NCBI GenBank assembly: GCA_021827985.1
Contig: JAKATL010000034.1
Span: forward strand, 1-32,857
DNA: 32,857 nucleotides
Direction of reading: 5' to 3'
Source of the DNA: a bacterium
GTDB taxonomy: Bacteria; Chloroflexota; Dormibacteria; Aeolococcales; Bog-877
Notes under the pieces: model-generated
Database searches by the model: none
What the model saw: the letters and a program-made list of their open reading frames with translations, nothing else
Told to the model about the DNA's origin: nothing
Part shown: piece by piece, positions 25,744-32,712 of the stretch
How the letters are laid out: the number at the start of each line of letters is the position of its first letter
Position numbering within the stretch: position 1 is the stretch's first letter
Made by a program: the position numbers and the translations under genes

Positions 25744-26375
25744 TGCCGGGTTTCGGGCACCGGGCCCCCTACAAGCTGCTCTCGGTCCTCCTCCAGTACC
25801 CCGGAGATGAGGTGGAGCAGGCTCAGCCCGAGCTGGTGGCGGCATCCCGGCAAGGTGCGCCCGGCGCGCAGCGGGAGATGTCCAAATTCTTTCGCTACTG
25901 GGAGGTTACCCCCTGGCCCCAGGTGCGTGAGGAATATGTCGAGACCTTCGACCTCCAGCGACGGTGCAGCCTCTATCTCACCTTCTTCACCCACGGCGAA
26001 ACCCGCAGGCGAGGCCAGGAGCTGCTCCGGCTCAAGTGGCTGTACCGGGCTGCCGGGCTGGAGCTGGAGGGCCCGGAGCTGCCGGACTACCTGCCGGTGA
26101 TGCTGGAGTTCGCCTCCCTGGCGCCTGGCAGTGCCGGCCGGGAGCTGTTGCAGGAGCACCGCACCGGGCTCGAGCTGCTGTGGCTGCGCTTGAACGAGCT
26201 GGAGAGCCCGTACGCCTGCCTCGTCCAGCTCATCCGCCGGAGTCTCAAACCACTTGCCGCGTCCCAGTTGGAGGTGGTGCACCGGCTGATCCAGGCGGGC
26301 CCGCCCGCCGAGGCGGTCGGCCTGCGACCGTTCGCCCCACCGGAGGTGATGCCGTGGGCGGAGGTGCGCTGGTGA
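25743..26375 (+). CDS. narJ: Nitrate reductase assembly chaperone (NarJ)
   Basis: A 210-residue TorD-family chaperone that holds apo-NarG until Mo cofactor and FS0 are inserted; not part of the final enzyme. YKLLSVLLQYPGDEVEQA, REEYVETFDLQRRCSLYLTFFTHGETRRRGQ and LPDYLPVMLEFASL are the conserved NarJ blocks, including the FD/LYLT-HG signature. Start ATG 25743 gives the TGATG overlap seen at narG-narH; GTG 25740 would add one residue. The 3' end overlaps narI by 4 nt. Confidence 0.95.
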   Translation: MPGFGHRAPYKLLSVLLQYPGDEVEQAQPELVAASRQGAPGAQREMSKFFRYWEVTPWPQVREEYVETFDLQRRCSLYLTFFTHGETRRRGQELLRLKWLYRAAGLELEGPELPDYLPVMLEFASLAPGSAGRELLQEHRTGLELLWLRLNELESPYACLVQLIRRSLKPLAASQLEVVHRLIQAGPPAEAVGLRPFAPPEVMPWAEVRW

Positions 26376-27067
26376 CCCTCTGGGAAGCGCTGCTGTTCGT
26401 GGCCCTGCCCTATGCCTCCATCACCCTCTTCGTGGCCGGGCACATCTGGCGTTACCGGCACGACAAGTTCGGGTGGACCAGCCGCTCGACCCAGCTCCTG
26501 GAGCGGCGCTGGCTGGCCTGGGGCAGCAACCTCTTCCACTACGGGGCCCTGGCGGCCATCGGTGGCCACGTGGTCGGGCTCCTCATCCCGGAGCAGCTGA
26601 CCCACGCTGTGGGCATAAGCGAGGGTGCCTATCACCTCTTCGCGGCCGCTGCCGGGACCGTCGCCGGCCTCGCCTGCGTCGCCGGGTTCGTCATCCTGGT
26701 CGGGCGGCGGGCCTACTTCCCGCGGATCCGGCGCACCACCACCTGGACGGATGTCATGGTCTACCTGGTGCTGGCGGGCATCATCGTTCTCGGTCTCATC
26801 GAGACCATCGGCTTCAACACCCTGGGCAGCGGTTACAACTACCGCCCCACCATCGGGGTGTGGTTCCGCAGCCTCCTGTGGCTGCACCCCGAGCCTCAGC
26901 TCATCGCCGGGGCCCCGCTGGTCTACCAGCTCCACGCCACCCTGCCCTGGATCCTCTACGCGGTCTGGCCCTTCAGCCGCCTGGTCCACGCCTGGAGCCT
27001 GCCCTGGCAGTACGTGGGCCGACCCAACATCCTCTACCGCCGTCGCTACGGCCTGGCCCGGCGCTGA
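26372..27067 (+). CDS. narI: Respiratory nitrate reductase cytochrome b subunit (NarI)
   Basis: A 231-residue, five-helix membrane anchor that oxidises quinol outside and passes electrons inward through two b hemes. Histidines at 56, 66, 188 and 206 correspond to the E. coli heme ligands 56, 66, 187 and 205 (HYGALAAIGGH and HATLPWILYAVWPFSRLVH). WRYRHDKFGWTSRSTQLLE near the N-terminus and LHPEPQLIAGAPLVYQLH are family blocks. The GTG start 26372-26374 overlaps the narJ stop (GTGA) and sets residue numbering equal to E. coli. With all ligands present, the NarGHI complex should be functional and quinol-dependent. Confidence 0.96.
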   Translation: MTLWEALLFVALPYASITLFVAGHIWRYRHDKFGWTSRSTQLLERRWLAWGSNLFHYGALAAIGGHVVGLLIPEQLTHAVGISEGAYHLFAAAAGTVAGLACVAGFVILVGRRAYFPRIRRTTTWTDVMVYLVLAGIIVLGLIETIGFNTLGSGYNYRPTIGVWFRSLLWLHPEPQLIAGAPLVYQLHATLPWILYAVWPFSRLVHAWSLPWQYVGRPNILYRRRYGLARR

Positions 27068-27079
27068 TGGGAGGCGGGG

Positions 27080-27571
27080 GTGGCGCGAGCCACCTGCGAG
27101 CTGGGCGTGGTTGAGCTCCGCTTCCGCGCCCGCCTGGAGGAGGACTTCGACAGGGTGCGCGCCGTCCTCCAGGGCCCGGCTGAGCGCTGGCTGCCCGGGG
27201 GCCGGCAGGCCGATGGGACCTTCCTGGTGAGGCTCCGGGCCGGTGAGCCTCCCCTCGGGCTGAAGCGGGAGGCGCGGGTGTCCGTCGGCCCGGCGCAGCC
27301 CCACGGCTGGGGGCTGGTCGTCCCGCTGGAATGGCGGGCGGCGGTGCATCCCGGCCTCTACCCCGTCCTCCTCGGGTACCTCAGGGCAGAGCCCGGCGCG
27401 GAGGGGGGCACCCGCCTGCGCTTCGACGCGCGCTACACTCCCCCGGGCGGCGGGGTCGGGAACGCCGCCGATCGCGCCCTGTTGCATCGGCTGGCCCGGA
27501 CGACGGTGGAGAGGTTCTTCTTGGAGGTCACCTCGGGGTTGCGGGATGCGGCCGGCGGCGGAGTTGCCTAG
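27080..27571 (+). CDS. SRPBCC/START-like hypothetical protein
   Basis: A 163-residue soluble protein starting with GTG 27080-27082 after GGGAGG, 12 nt downstream of narI. The order of strands and helices, with an N-terminal hydrophobic strand VVELRFRARL, a middle VPLEWRAAVHPGLYPVLLGYLRA and a long C-terminal amphipathic helix after NAADRALLHRLARTTVERFFLEV, is that of the polyketide-cyclase/SRPBCC ligand-binding fold. The RYTPPGGG...ADRALLHR stretch is common in such proteins. The assignment is by pattern. The ligand is unknown. Co-transcription with narGHJI is likely from spacing; a direct role in nitrate reduction is not shown. Confidence 0.75.
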   Translation: MARATCELGVVELRFRARLEEDFDRVRAVLQGPAERWLPGGRQADGTFLVRLRAGEPPLGLKREARVSVGPAQPHGWGLVVPLEWRAAVHPGLYPVLLGYLRAEPGAEGGTRLRFDARYTPPGGGVGNAADRALLHRLARTTVERFFLEVTSGLRDAAGGGVA

Positions 27572-27595
27572 CTGTCTTCGCTGAGCCGGGCTGGG

Positions 27596-28555
27596 TTGAG
27601 TCCGGGCCTGGGGGGGATGGTCAAGGGGCTGGTGCCGCCCGCCTCCGGTGCCGTGGTGATGGGGACCGGGATCGTTGCCATCGGGCTGGGACTCGACCAC
27701 CAGCCGCTCTTATCCCATCTGGTCCTGGCCGTAGCCGGGGGCGTCTGGTGCCTCCTGGGTGGAGTCCTCATCCTGAGGCTGATCACCTCTCGGGAGGGGT
27801 TGGAGGTGGAGGCGCGTTCCCCGGCCGCCCTCACAGGAGTCGCCGGCAGCGCAGTTCTCGGGACCGCCCTCACGCTCATCGGCTGGGTCTGGGCGGGCTG
27901 GGCGCTTCTGGCCCTCAGCACTGGCATCTGGTTGATTCTCGCCGGACCGGTGGTGGGGCACTGGACCGTCCCCACGGTGGGGGTCTCCTTCATGGTCACC
28001 GTGGCAACCGAGGCGCTCTCTGTGCTGGCCGCCACCCTGGCGGCGACGACCGGGTCGGCCTGGCTGGCGGTGGCCGCGGCCGTTCCCTGGCTTCTGGGCC
28101 TTCTCGCCTATGTCCTGGTCCTCTCGCGCTTCGACCTCGGGCAGCTGGCCTCGGGGCGGGGGGACCACTGGGTCTCCGGCGGGGCCCTGGCCATAAGCGC
28201 CCTGGCGTCTGGCCGGGTGACCCTGGCGGCCCTCGCCGTGGGCTGGCCCCATCAGCTGGTGAAGGATCTTGCGGTGGTGGCCTTCGGGGTCTGGGTCGCC
28301 GCCGTGGCCTGGCTGCCCGCGCTGCTTCTGGCTGAGGCGCTCCGTCCCCGGCTGGGCTACGACCTGCGCCGGTGGGCGACCGTCTTCCCGGTGGGGATGT
28401 ACGCGGCCTGCAGCTTCGTCGTGGGCCGCGCCGCCCGGATGACAGCGCTGGAGAGGTTCGCCGCAGTGTGGGTGTGGGCCGGGGTCCTGGTCTGGGTCCT
28501 GGTGCTGGTTCCGACCCTGCGGCGCGCCGCAGGATCGGTACAGACCTTTCTCTGA
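27596..28555 (+). CDS. TDT/TehA-SLAC1-family anion channel or transporter
   Basis: About 319 residues with nine to ten hydrophobic helices. GAVVMGTGIVAIGLG at the start and WATVFPVGMYAACSF near the C-terminus are the usual landmarks of the tellurite-resistance/dicarboxylate transporter (TDT) family, which includes TehA, Mae1 and plant SLAC1. It follows the SRPBCC-like gene by 24 bp in the nar transcription direction. TTG 27596 and ATG 27617 are both possible starts; neither has a well-spaced ribosome binding site. No NarK is in the window, so this gene might move nitrate or nitrite. That is inference from position and from SLAC1-type anion selectivity. It is convergent with the 28571 gene. 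Confidence 0.82.
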   Translation: MSPGLGGMVKGLVPPASGAVVMGTGIVAIGLGLDHQPLLSHLVLAVAGGVWCLLGGVLILRLITSREGLEVEARSPAALTGVAGSAVLGTALTLIGWVWAGWALLALSTGIWLILAGPVVGHWTVPTVGVSFMVTVATEALSVLAATLAATTGSAWLAVAAAVPWLLGLLAYVLVLSRFDLGQLASGRGDHWVSGGALAISALASGRVTLAALAVGWPHQLVKDLAVVAFGVWVAAVAWLPALLLAEALRPRLGYDLRRWATVFPVGMYAACSFVVGRAARMTALERFAAVWVWAGVLVWVLVLVPTLRRAAGSVQTFL

Positions 28556-28570
28556 CGGTTCGCCCTCGGC

Positions 28571-28996
28571 TCAGGGCCGCTCAGGCACACCCGGTCGGGC
28601 GCCGGGTGTGGCCGCGGGATCGATCAGCCCGGAGCACACTCCGAACTCCCAGAGAGAGGTGCAGACTGCCATCCGTTGGAGGAACTCTCGCCAGTCCCCC
28701 TCCTCAAGGGCGAGCTGGCAGGCCTCCTCGCCCAACCGCAGCCCCCGCCACACGAGGCTGCCCAGGCAGCCCGTCGGCACCCGCTCAGCATCCCTCCGGA
28801 GCTGCGCCGCTAGCCGCCGCTGCTCCGCGCCGCCGACCACCGACTCGAGATCACCCAGCCGGACGGAGAGCTCCCCGGACAGATACTGCCTGGTCACTTC
28901 CGCCCAGCTCCAGGGGTGCCACGCGCCATCACCGTACCGCCTGCCTCGGCCCGGCAGGGCCGGGGCTGCCCTCCTGCTAGGAGGGCAGCCCCCCAC
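28571..28996 (-). CDS. Hypothetical protein after acetyl-CoA synthetase; start uncertain
   Basis: The convincing part is the C-terminal 95-100 residues, helical and with normal composition (VTRQYLSGELSVRLGDLESVV, GCLGSLVWRGLRLGEEACQLALEEGDWREFLQRMAVCTSLWEFGVC). I do not recognise the family. The longest form starts with GTG 28994-28996, directly after the acsA TGA and 3 nt after GTGGAG, so coupling is possible; it would translate through the perfect hairpin at 28962-28992 and begin with a Pro/Arg/Gly-rich segment. GTG 28902-28904 (VTRQYL) is the alternative and would leave the hairpin as an intergenic terminator. Four cysteines and many Trp are notable. It ends 15 bp from the convergent TDT gene. 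Confidence 0.55.
   Translation of the reverse strand: MGGCPPSRRAAPALPGRGRRYGDGAWHPWSWAEVTRQYLSGELSVRLGDLESVVGGAEQRRLAAQLRRDAERVPTGCLGSLVWRGLRLGEEACQLALEEGDWREFLQRMAVCTSLWEFGVCSGLIDPAATPGARPGVPERP
28962..28992 (-). terminator. Perfect 14-bp-stem hairpin just after acsA
   Basis: GGGGCTGCCCTCCT (28962-28975), loop GCT, AGGAGGGCAGCCCC (28979-28992): a perfect 14-bp inverted repeat with a 3-nt loop, 4 nt past the acsA stop. It is the most stable hairpin I noticed in the window. No U-tract follows on the minus strand, so it may be a GC-rich terminator of the I-shaped type, a processing barrier protecting the acsA mRNA 3' end, or an attenuator before the 28571 gene. Confidence 0.6.
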
Positions 28997-31114
28997 TCAC
29001 TCCACCTGCCCGAAGGCTTTGATCTCCTCCGCCTCTTCCGCGCTGAGCTCCCGCGGGGCCTCACCGCTGCTCATCTTCTGACTCTGGACGTGGTGGCGGA
29101 TCTCGTCGACGATCTCGGGATTCGCCAGGGTGGTTGTGTCCCCAACGTCGGTGAAGTTGGAGATGCCCGCGATCACCCGGCGCATGATCTTGCCGGAGCG
29201 GGTCTTGGGCATGTCCTGAACGATCCAGACGTTCTTGGGGCGGGCGATCTTGCCGATCTCGGTCTCGATGGCCATCGAGACCTTTTCCTCCACCTCCTTG
29301 CTGGCCGCGATCCCCGGCTTGAGAGAGACGTAAATCTCGACGGCCCGCCCTCGGAGCTCGTCCACGACCGGCACCGCTGCCGCCTCCGCCACCTCCGGCA
29401 CGGTGATGGTGGCGGACTCCAGTTCCTTCGTCCCCAGGCGGTGGCCGGCTACGTTGATCACGTCATCGACGCGCCCGAGGATGCGGAAGTAGCCGTCGGC
29501 GGCCTGGACCGCCCCGTCTCCGGAGAAGTAGGGCCAGTCGCGCCAGTCGGTGCTCTCCCGGTTCCGGCAGTACTTCTGGTAGTAGATCTGGACGAACCGA
29601 TCCGGCTGGCCCCAGATGGTCTGGAAGATCCCCGGCCAAGGGTTGCGGATACACATGTTGCCCGCCCGACCGCTGCCCGCCGCCACGACCTCGCGGTTCT
29701 CGTCGTAGATCACCGGGTAGACGCCCAGGACGCCGGGGCCGCAGCTCCCCGGCTTCATCGCCTGGAGGGCCGGGAGGGTGCTCCCCAAGAAGCCCCCGTT
29801 CTCGGTCTGCCACCAGGTGTCGACGATCACTGCCTCGCCCTTGCCCACCACCTCGTGGTACCAGCGCCAGACCTCGGGCTCTATCGGCTCGCCGACCGTG
29901 GTCATGTGCTTGAAGTGGTAGTTGTACTTCCGGGGCTCGTCTGGACCGACCTTGCGCAGCATCCGGATGGTGGTGGGGGCGGTGTGGAAGATGTTCACCC
30001 CCAGCCGTTCGGCGATGCGCCACGCGCGTCCGGGGTCGGGATAGGTGGGAACCCCCTCGTACATCACTGACGTGGCCCCCAGCGCCAGTGGGCCGTAGAC
30101 GATGTAGGAGTGGCCGGTGATCCACCCGATGTCGGCGAGGCACCAGTAGGTGTCCTCGGGATGGATGTCCTGGTAGTACTTGGAGGTGCCCGTGACGTAG
30201 GCGAGGTAGCCTCCGGTGCTGTGCTGGGCTCCCTTGGGCCGGCCGGTCGTGCCGCTGGTGTACATCAGGAACAGGGGCGCCTCGGCCGGCATCGATACCG
30301 GCTCCACCACTGCCCCCCGGTAGCGGGGGAGCAGCTCATCGATGAAGAAGTCGCGGCCCTCCACCATCGGGCTCTTGGACGCGTACTGCCCGGGATGCCG
30401 GCGCCAGACCAGCACCTTGTCGACCTCCTGGCCCTCCTGGCGGGCTCGATCCAGCGCCTGGTCCGCCTTCACCTTGTGGTCGCCTAGTTCGCCGTTCCGG
30501 TAGTAGCCGTCCATGGTGATCAGGATCCGGCTGCTGGAGTCCGCGATCCTCTCCCCGCAGGCGGCGCCGCTGAAGCCGCCGAACACCTCGGAGTGGATCA
30601 CCCCGAGACGGGCCAGGGCCAGCATGGTCACGGGCAGCTCGGGGGTCATCGGCAGGTGGAGGGTCACCCGGTCGCCGGTCTTGACCCCGGCGAAGTCTCG
30701 CAGCAGGGCGGCCATCTCGTTCACCTGCCGGTACAGCTCCTGGTAGGTGATGGCCCGGGTCTCCTGGTCCTCCGGCTCCGGGACCCAGATGATGGCCGCC
30801 TTGTTGCGCCTCGTGGGGAGATGCCGGTCGACGCAGTTGTAGCAGGCGTTGAGCTTGCCCCCCACGAACCACTTCCAGAAGGGCGGGTTGCTGGTGTCCA
30901 GGGTGGTGTGCCAGTAGGAGTCCCAGCTCAGGAGGTCGGCGTACTCCTTGAAGCACTCCGGGAAGTGCTCTTCCTTGAACCTCTCCAGGATCGCCGGGTC
31001 GGCTGCGTTGGCCTGCCCGATGAAGTGGGCGGGGGGCTGGATGTACTCCTCCTCCCGCCAGTGGACGGCGATTTGGGCTTCCGATACCTGAGCCGAGTCT
31101 TCTTCCACTGCCAT
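28997..31114 (-). CDS. acsA: Acetyl-CoA synthetase, AMP-forming
   Basis: Cytosolic ligase converting acetate, ATP and CoA to acetyl-CoA, 705 residues. The ATP-binding P-loop is MYTSGTTGRPKG. DTWWQTENGGFLG holds the acyl pocket tryptophan; the canonical WWQTETGG reads WWQTENGG here. YFSGDGAV, GRVDDVINVAGHRLGTKE and the C-terminal PKTRSGKIMRR follow in order; the lysine in SGKIMRR is the residue acetylated to switch off bacterial Acs. GGAGGGG lies 6 nt before the ATG, fixing the start. It is 15 nt downstream of the DUF488 gene, so the two are probably co-transcribed. Propionate as substrate cannot be excluded. Confidence 0.94.
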   Translation of the reverse strand: MAVEEDSAQVSEAQIAVHWREEEYIQPPAHFIGQANAADPAILERFKEEHFPECFKEYADLLSWDSYWHTTLDTSNPPFWKWFVGGKLNACYNCVDRHLPTRRNKAAIIWVPEPEDQETRAITYQELYRQVNEMAALLRDFAGVKTGDRVTLHLPMTPELPVTMLALARLGVIHSEVFGGFSGAACGERIADSSSRILITMDGYYRNGELGDHKVKADQALDRARQEGQEVDKVLVWRRHPGQYASKSPMVEGRDFFIDELLPRYRGAVVEPVSMPAEAPLFLMYTSGTTGRPKGAQHSTGGYLAYVTGTSKYYQDIHPEDTYWCLADIGWITGHSYIVYGPLALGATSVMYEGVPTYPDPGRAWRIAERLGVNIFHTAPTTIRMLRKVGPDEPRKYNYHFKHMTTVGEPIEPEVWRWYHEVVGKGEAVIVDTWWQTENGGFLGSTLPALQAMKPGSCGPGVLGVYPVIYDENREVVAAGSGRAGNMCIRNPWPGIFQTIWGQPDRFVQIYYQKYCRNRESTDWRDWPYFSGDGAVQAADGYFRILGRVDDVINVAGHRLGTKELESATITVPEVAEAAAVPVVDELRGRAVEIYVSLKPGIAASKEVEEKVSMAIETEIGKIARPKNVWIVQDMPKTRSGKIMRRVIAGISNFTDVGDTTTLANPEIVDEIRHHVQSQKMSSGEAPRELSAEEAEEIKAFGQVE

Positions 31115-31129
31115 GGTGCCCCTCCGGCG

Positions 31130-31831
31130 CTAAAGCCTCCGACCCCTTATGAGCTGCGAGTCTAACCCACTTCCCGGTTGAATGTCGACGGTTTCCACCC
31201 CCGAGAAGCTCCCTGCCGCCCAGGGGCGTGCGCCGGGGGATGACCCAGGTGGGTCCGCGGTCACCAGGGGCAGCCCGTAGACCAGCGCCTCACTCACGAC
31301 GACCGCGCCTACGGTCGGGACGTGGGGGCTCAGGTGCCCGCGATGGTCGAGGTGCAGGACCCAGGCCCCGCGCACCAGCACCAGGTAATCCGCGAGAAGA
31401 CGCCGGTGACAGCGCCACCAGAGAGTCTCGGCGCACATCACCGCGGTAGTCCGCTTGCCCGCCTCCTGGAGCAGCTGGTCCACGGAGGCGACGAAGGCCC
31501 GTGTCTCCATGTAGTCGGCATAGGAGCGGAACGACGGGTGGCGGAGACCCAGGTGGGCTGAGTCGGGCTTCCCCCGGCGGAATCCGCCGAGGTCGGCCTC
31601 CCAGCGGTAGCTCACCCCGGCGCGCGGCAGCCACTCTTCCAGGGCCTGGCGGGCGAATTGCGGGTTGTGGCGGCTGCCGGGGACGCTGCGGATGTCGACC
31701 AGCGCCTGGACCCGGGCCCCCTCCAGCAGCCTGAGGAACTCGGCCTCCGTCGCGGTCCCGTGGCCCACGGTCAGCAGCGCGGACGGGACAGGCGCCGCGG
31801 CTTCCACGAGGGAGGCGTCAACCCTGCGCAT
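31130..31831 (-). CDS. DUF488-family protein
   Basis: A 233-residue soluble protein. LLTVGHGTATEAEFLRLLEGARVQALVDIRSVPGSRHNPQF and CAETLWWRCHRRLLADYLV are the two DUF488 signatures, the second with the CAE-CHR cysteine and histidine. The family is widespread and of unknown biochemistry. The C-terminal 60 residues (after GHLSPHVPTVGAVVVSEA) are poorly conserved in type and Gly/Ser/Pro-rich. AGGAGA lies 7 nt before the ATG at 31829-31831. It lies between the frameshifted PfpI gene (27 bp upstream) and acsA (15 bp downstream), forming a minus-strand operon. Confidence 0.88.
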   Translation of the reverse strand: MRRVDASLVEAAAPVPSALLTVGHGTATEAEFLRLLEGARVQALVDIRSVPGSRHNPQFARQALEEWLPRAGVSYRWEADLGGFRRGKPDSAHLGLRHPSFRSYADYMETRAFVASVDQLLQEAGKRTTAVMCAETLWWRCHRRLLADYLVLVRGAWVLHLDHRGHLSPHVPTVGAVVVSEALVYGLPLVTADPPGSSPGARPWAAGSFSGVETVDIQPGSGLDSQLIRGRRL

Positions 31832-31858
31832 GCTGGCTCTCCTGCGATCCCGCGCCGG

Positions 31859-32520
31859 TCAATGGGCGGCCCCAGGGTGGCCGCGCCGCACCTCGTAGGC
31901 GTCCAGGTACTCCATGACCCGGGCGACCTCTCTGGTGAAGTCAGGATCGAAGCCCGCCCTCTCGAGAAGGTGGGAGCCCACCTCCATGCCCGAGCTGATC
32001 CCCGCCGCGGTCACGATCCTCCCTTGGTCCACGATCCGGTCCCGGCTGATCACCGTCCGGGGAGCCAGGCTCGCCAGGCGGTCGATGGGGACCATACCCC
32101 GAGGCCCGAGCTCCTGGAGGTCCCCCTCCTTGCGGGCGGTGGCGGCCAGCCCGTCGCGCAGGCCCATCTGGGCGTAGACCCAGGGCCCGGTGCCCAGAGC
32201 GGCCAGGATGGTGCTCTCCGGGAGAGCCCGGACGAACTGGTGCAGCCTGCGGTTGTACATCTCCTGGCGGGTCCCGGCCCCACCTGGGATGAGGAAGGCG
32301 TCCATCGCGGGGTCGTCAGCGAAGCAGTAGCTGGGAAGGACCGTGAACCCAGCCTGGGCCACCACCGGGCGCATCGACTCGGCGAAGCGGAGTCGTCCAG
32401 GCTGGGCTCCCAGCGCCGGGCCACCGAGACGACCCCGAACGGAGCGGTGAAGTCGACGATCTCCGCCTCCTCAAAGACGTAGATGCCGAGCCGGAAGGCC
32501 TTGGGGTCCCTCTCATCCAT
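31859..32520 (-). pseudogene. DJ-1/PfpI-family amidotransferase-like gene with one apparent frameshift
   Basis: The reading frame from ATG 32518-32520 gives LGIYVFEEAEIVDFTAPFGVVSVARR, the standard start of DJ-1/PfpI (isonitrile-hydratase-like) proteins. The continuation (RLRFAESMRPVVAQAGFTVLPSYCFADDPAMDAFLIPGGAGTRQEM...) lies in another frame and ends at 31859. The switch is needed between about 32380 and 32435, where short GGG and CCC runs occur. Together they make a normal-length protein of about 220 residues. The nucleophile-elbow Cys expected in the ALGTGPW stretch (canonically S/C-x-CTG) reads LGTGPWV, so the usual catalytic cysteine appears missing. Either a sequencing error or a decaying gene. 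The ATG codon of the second frame at 32372-32374 is an internal start. Confidence 0.75.
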
Positions 32521-32554
32521 CGGCCGGCCTCGCTCCGTGTTGGGGATCCCGGAC

Positions 32555-32576
32555 CCAGCCTGCGCCTAGCGGCTGG
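32555..32576 (-). terminator. Weak hairpin between the 39-codon ORF and the PfpI gene
   Basis: CCAGCC (32555-32560) and GGCTGG (32571-32576) form a 6-bp stem with a 10-nt loop, 17 nt past the stop of the small ORF on the minus strand. No U-tract follows. It may separate the small ORF from the PfpI-DUF488-acsA operon. Confidence 0.25.
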
Positions 32577-32592
32577 CGCCTTGCCCTGCTCC

Positions 32593-32712
32593 TCACGGCT
32601 CCCGCACCGCCGGGCACCCGCACAGGCTGAGAAACTCGCGGCGGAGACCGGGGTCCTGGTCGTAGCTCCCCCGCCAGAAGGTGGTCTTGGTGCTCGACTG
32701 AAGCTCGCGCAC
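32593..32712 (-). CDS. Possible small protein of 39 residues
   Basis: GTG 32710-32712 opens a 39-codon frame reading VRELQSSTKTTFWRGSYDQ, then DPGLRREFLSLCGCPAVREP, stop TGA at 32593-32595. AGGA lies 4 nt before the GTG. The codons have strong third-position GC and the residues are balanced (Ser, Thr, Phe, Trp, Tyr, Asp), unlike the Pro/Arg/Gly-rich frames that overlap it. In-frame codons upstream of the GTG (TAT, TCA, GTA, GGA) have low GC3 and a TAA lies 48 nt earlier, which supports this start. I recognise no family. It could be the tail of a degraded gene. Confidence 0.4.
   Translation of the reverse strand: MRELQSSTKTTFWRGSYDQDPGLRREFLSLCGCPAVREP

Noticed and set aside
26087..27700. A 537-codon minus-strand frame across narJ, narI and the SRPBCC-like gene
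   Set aside because: It spans three real plus-strand genes and their junctions, and its composition is Gly/Pro/His/Arg-rich.
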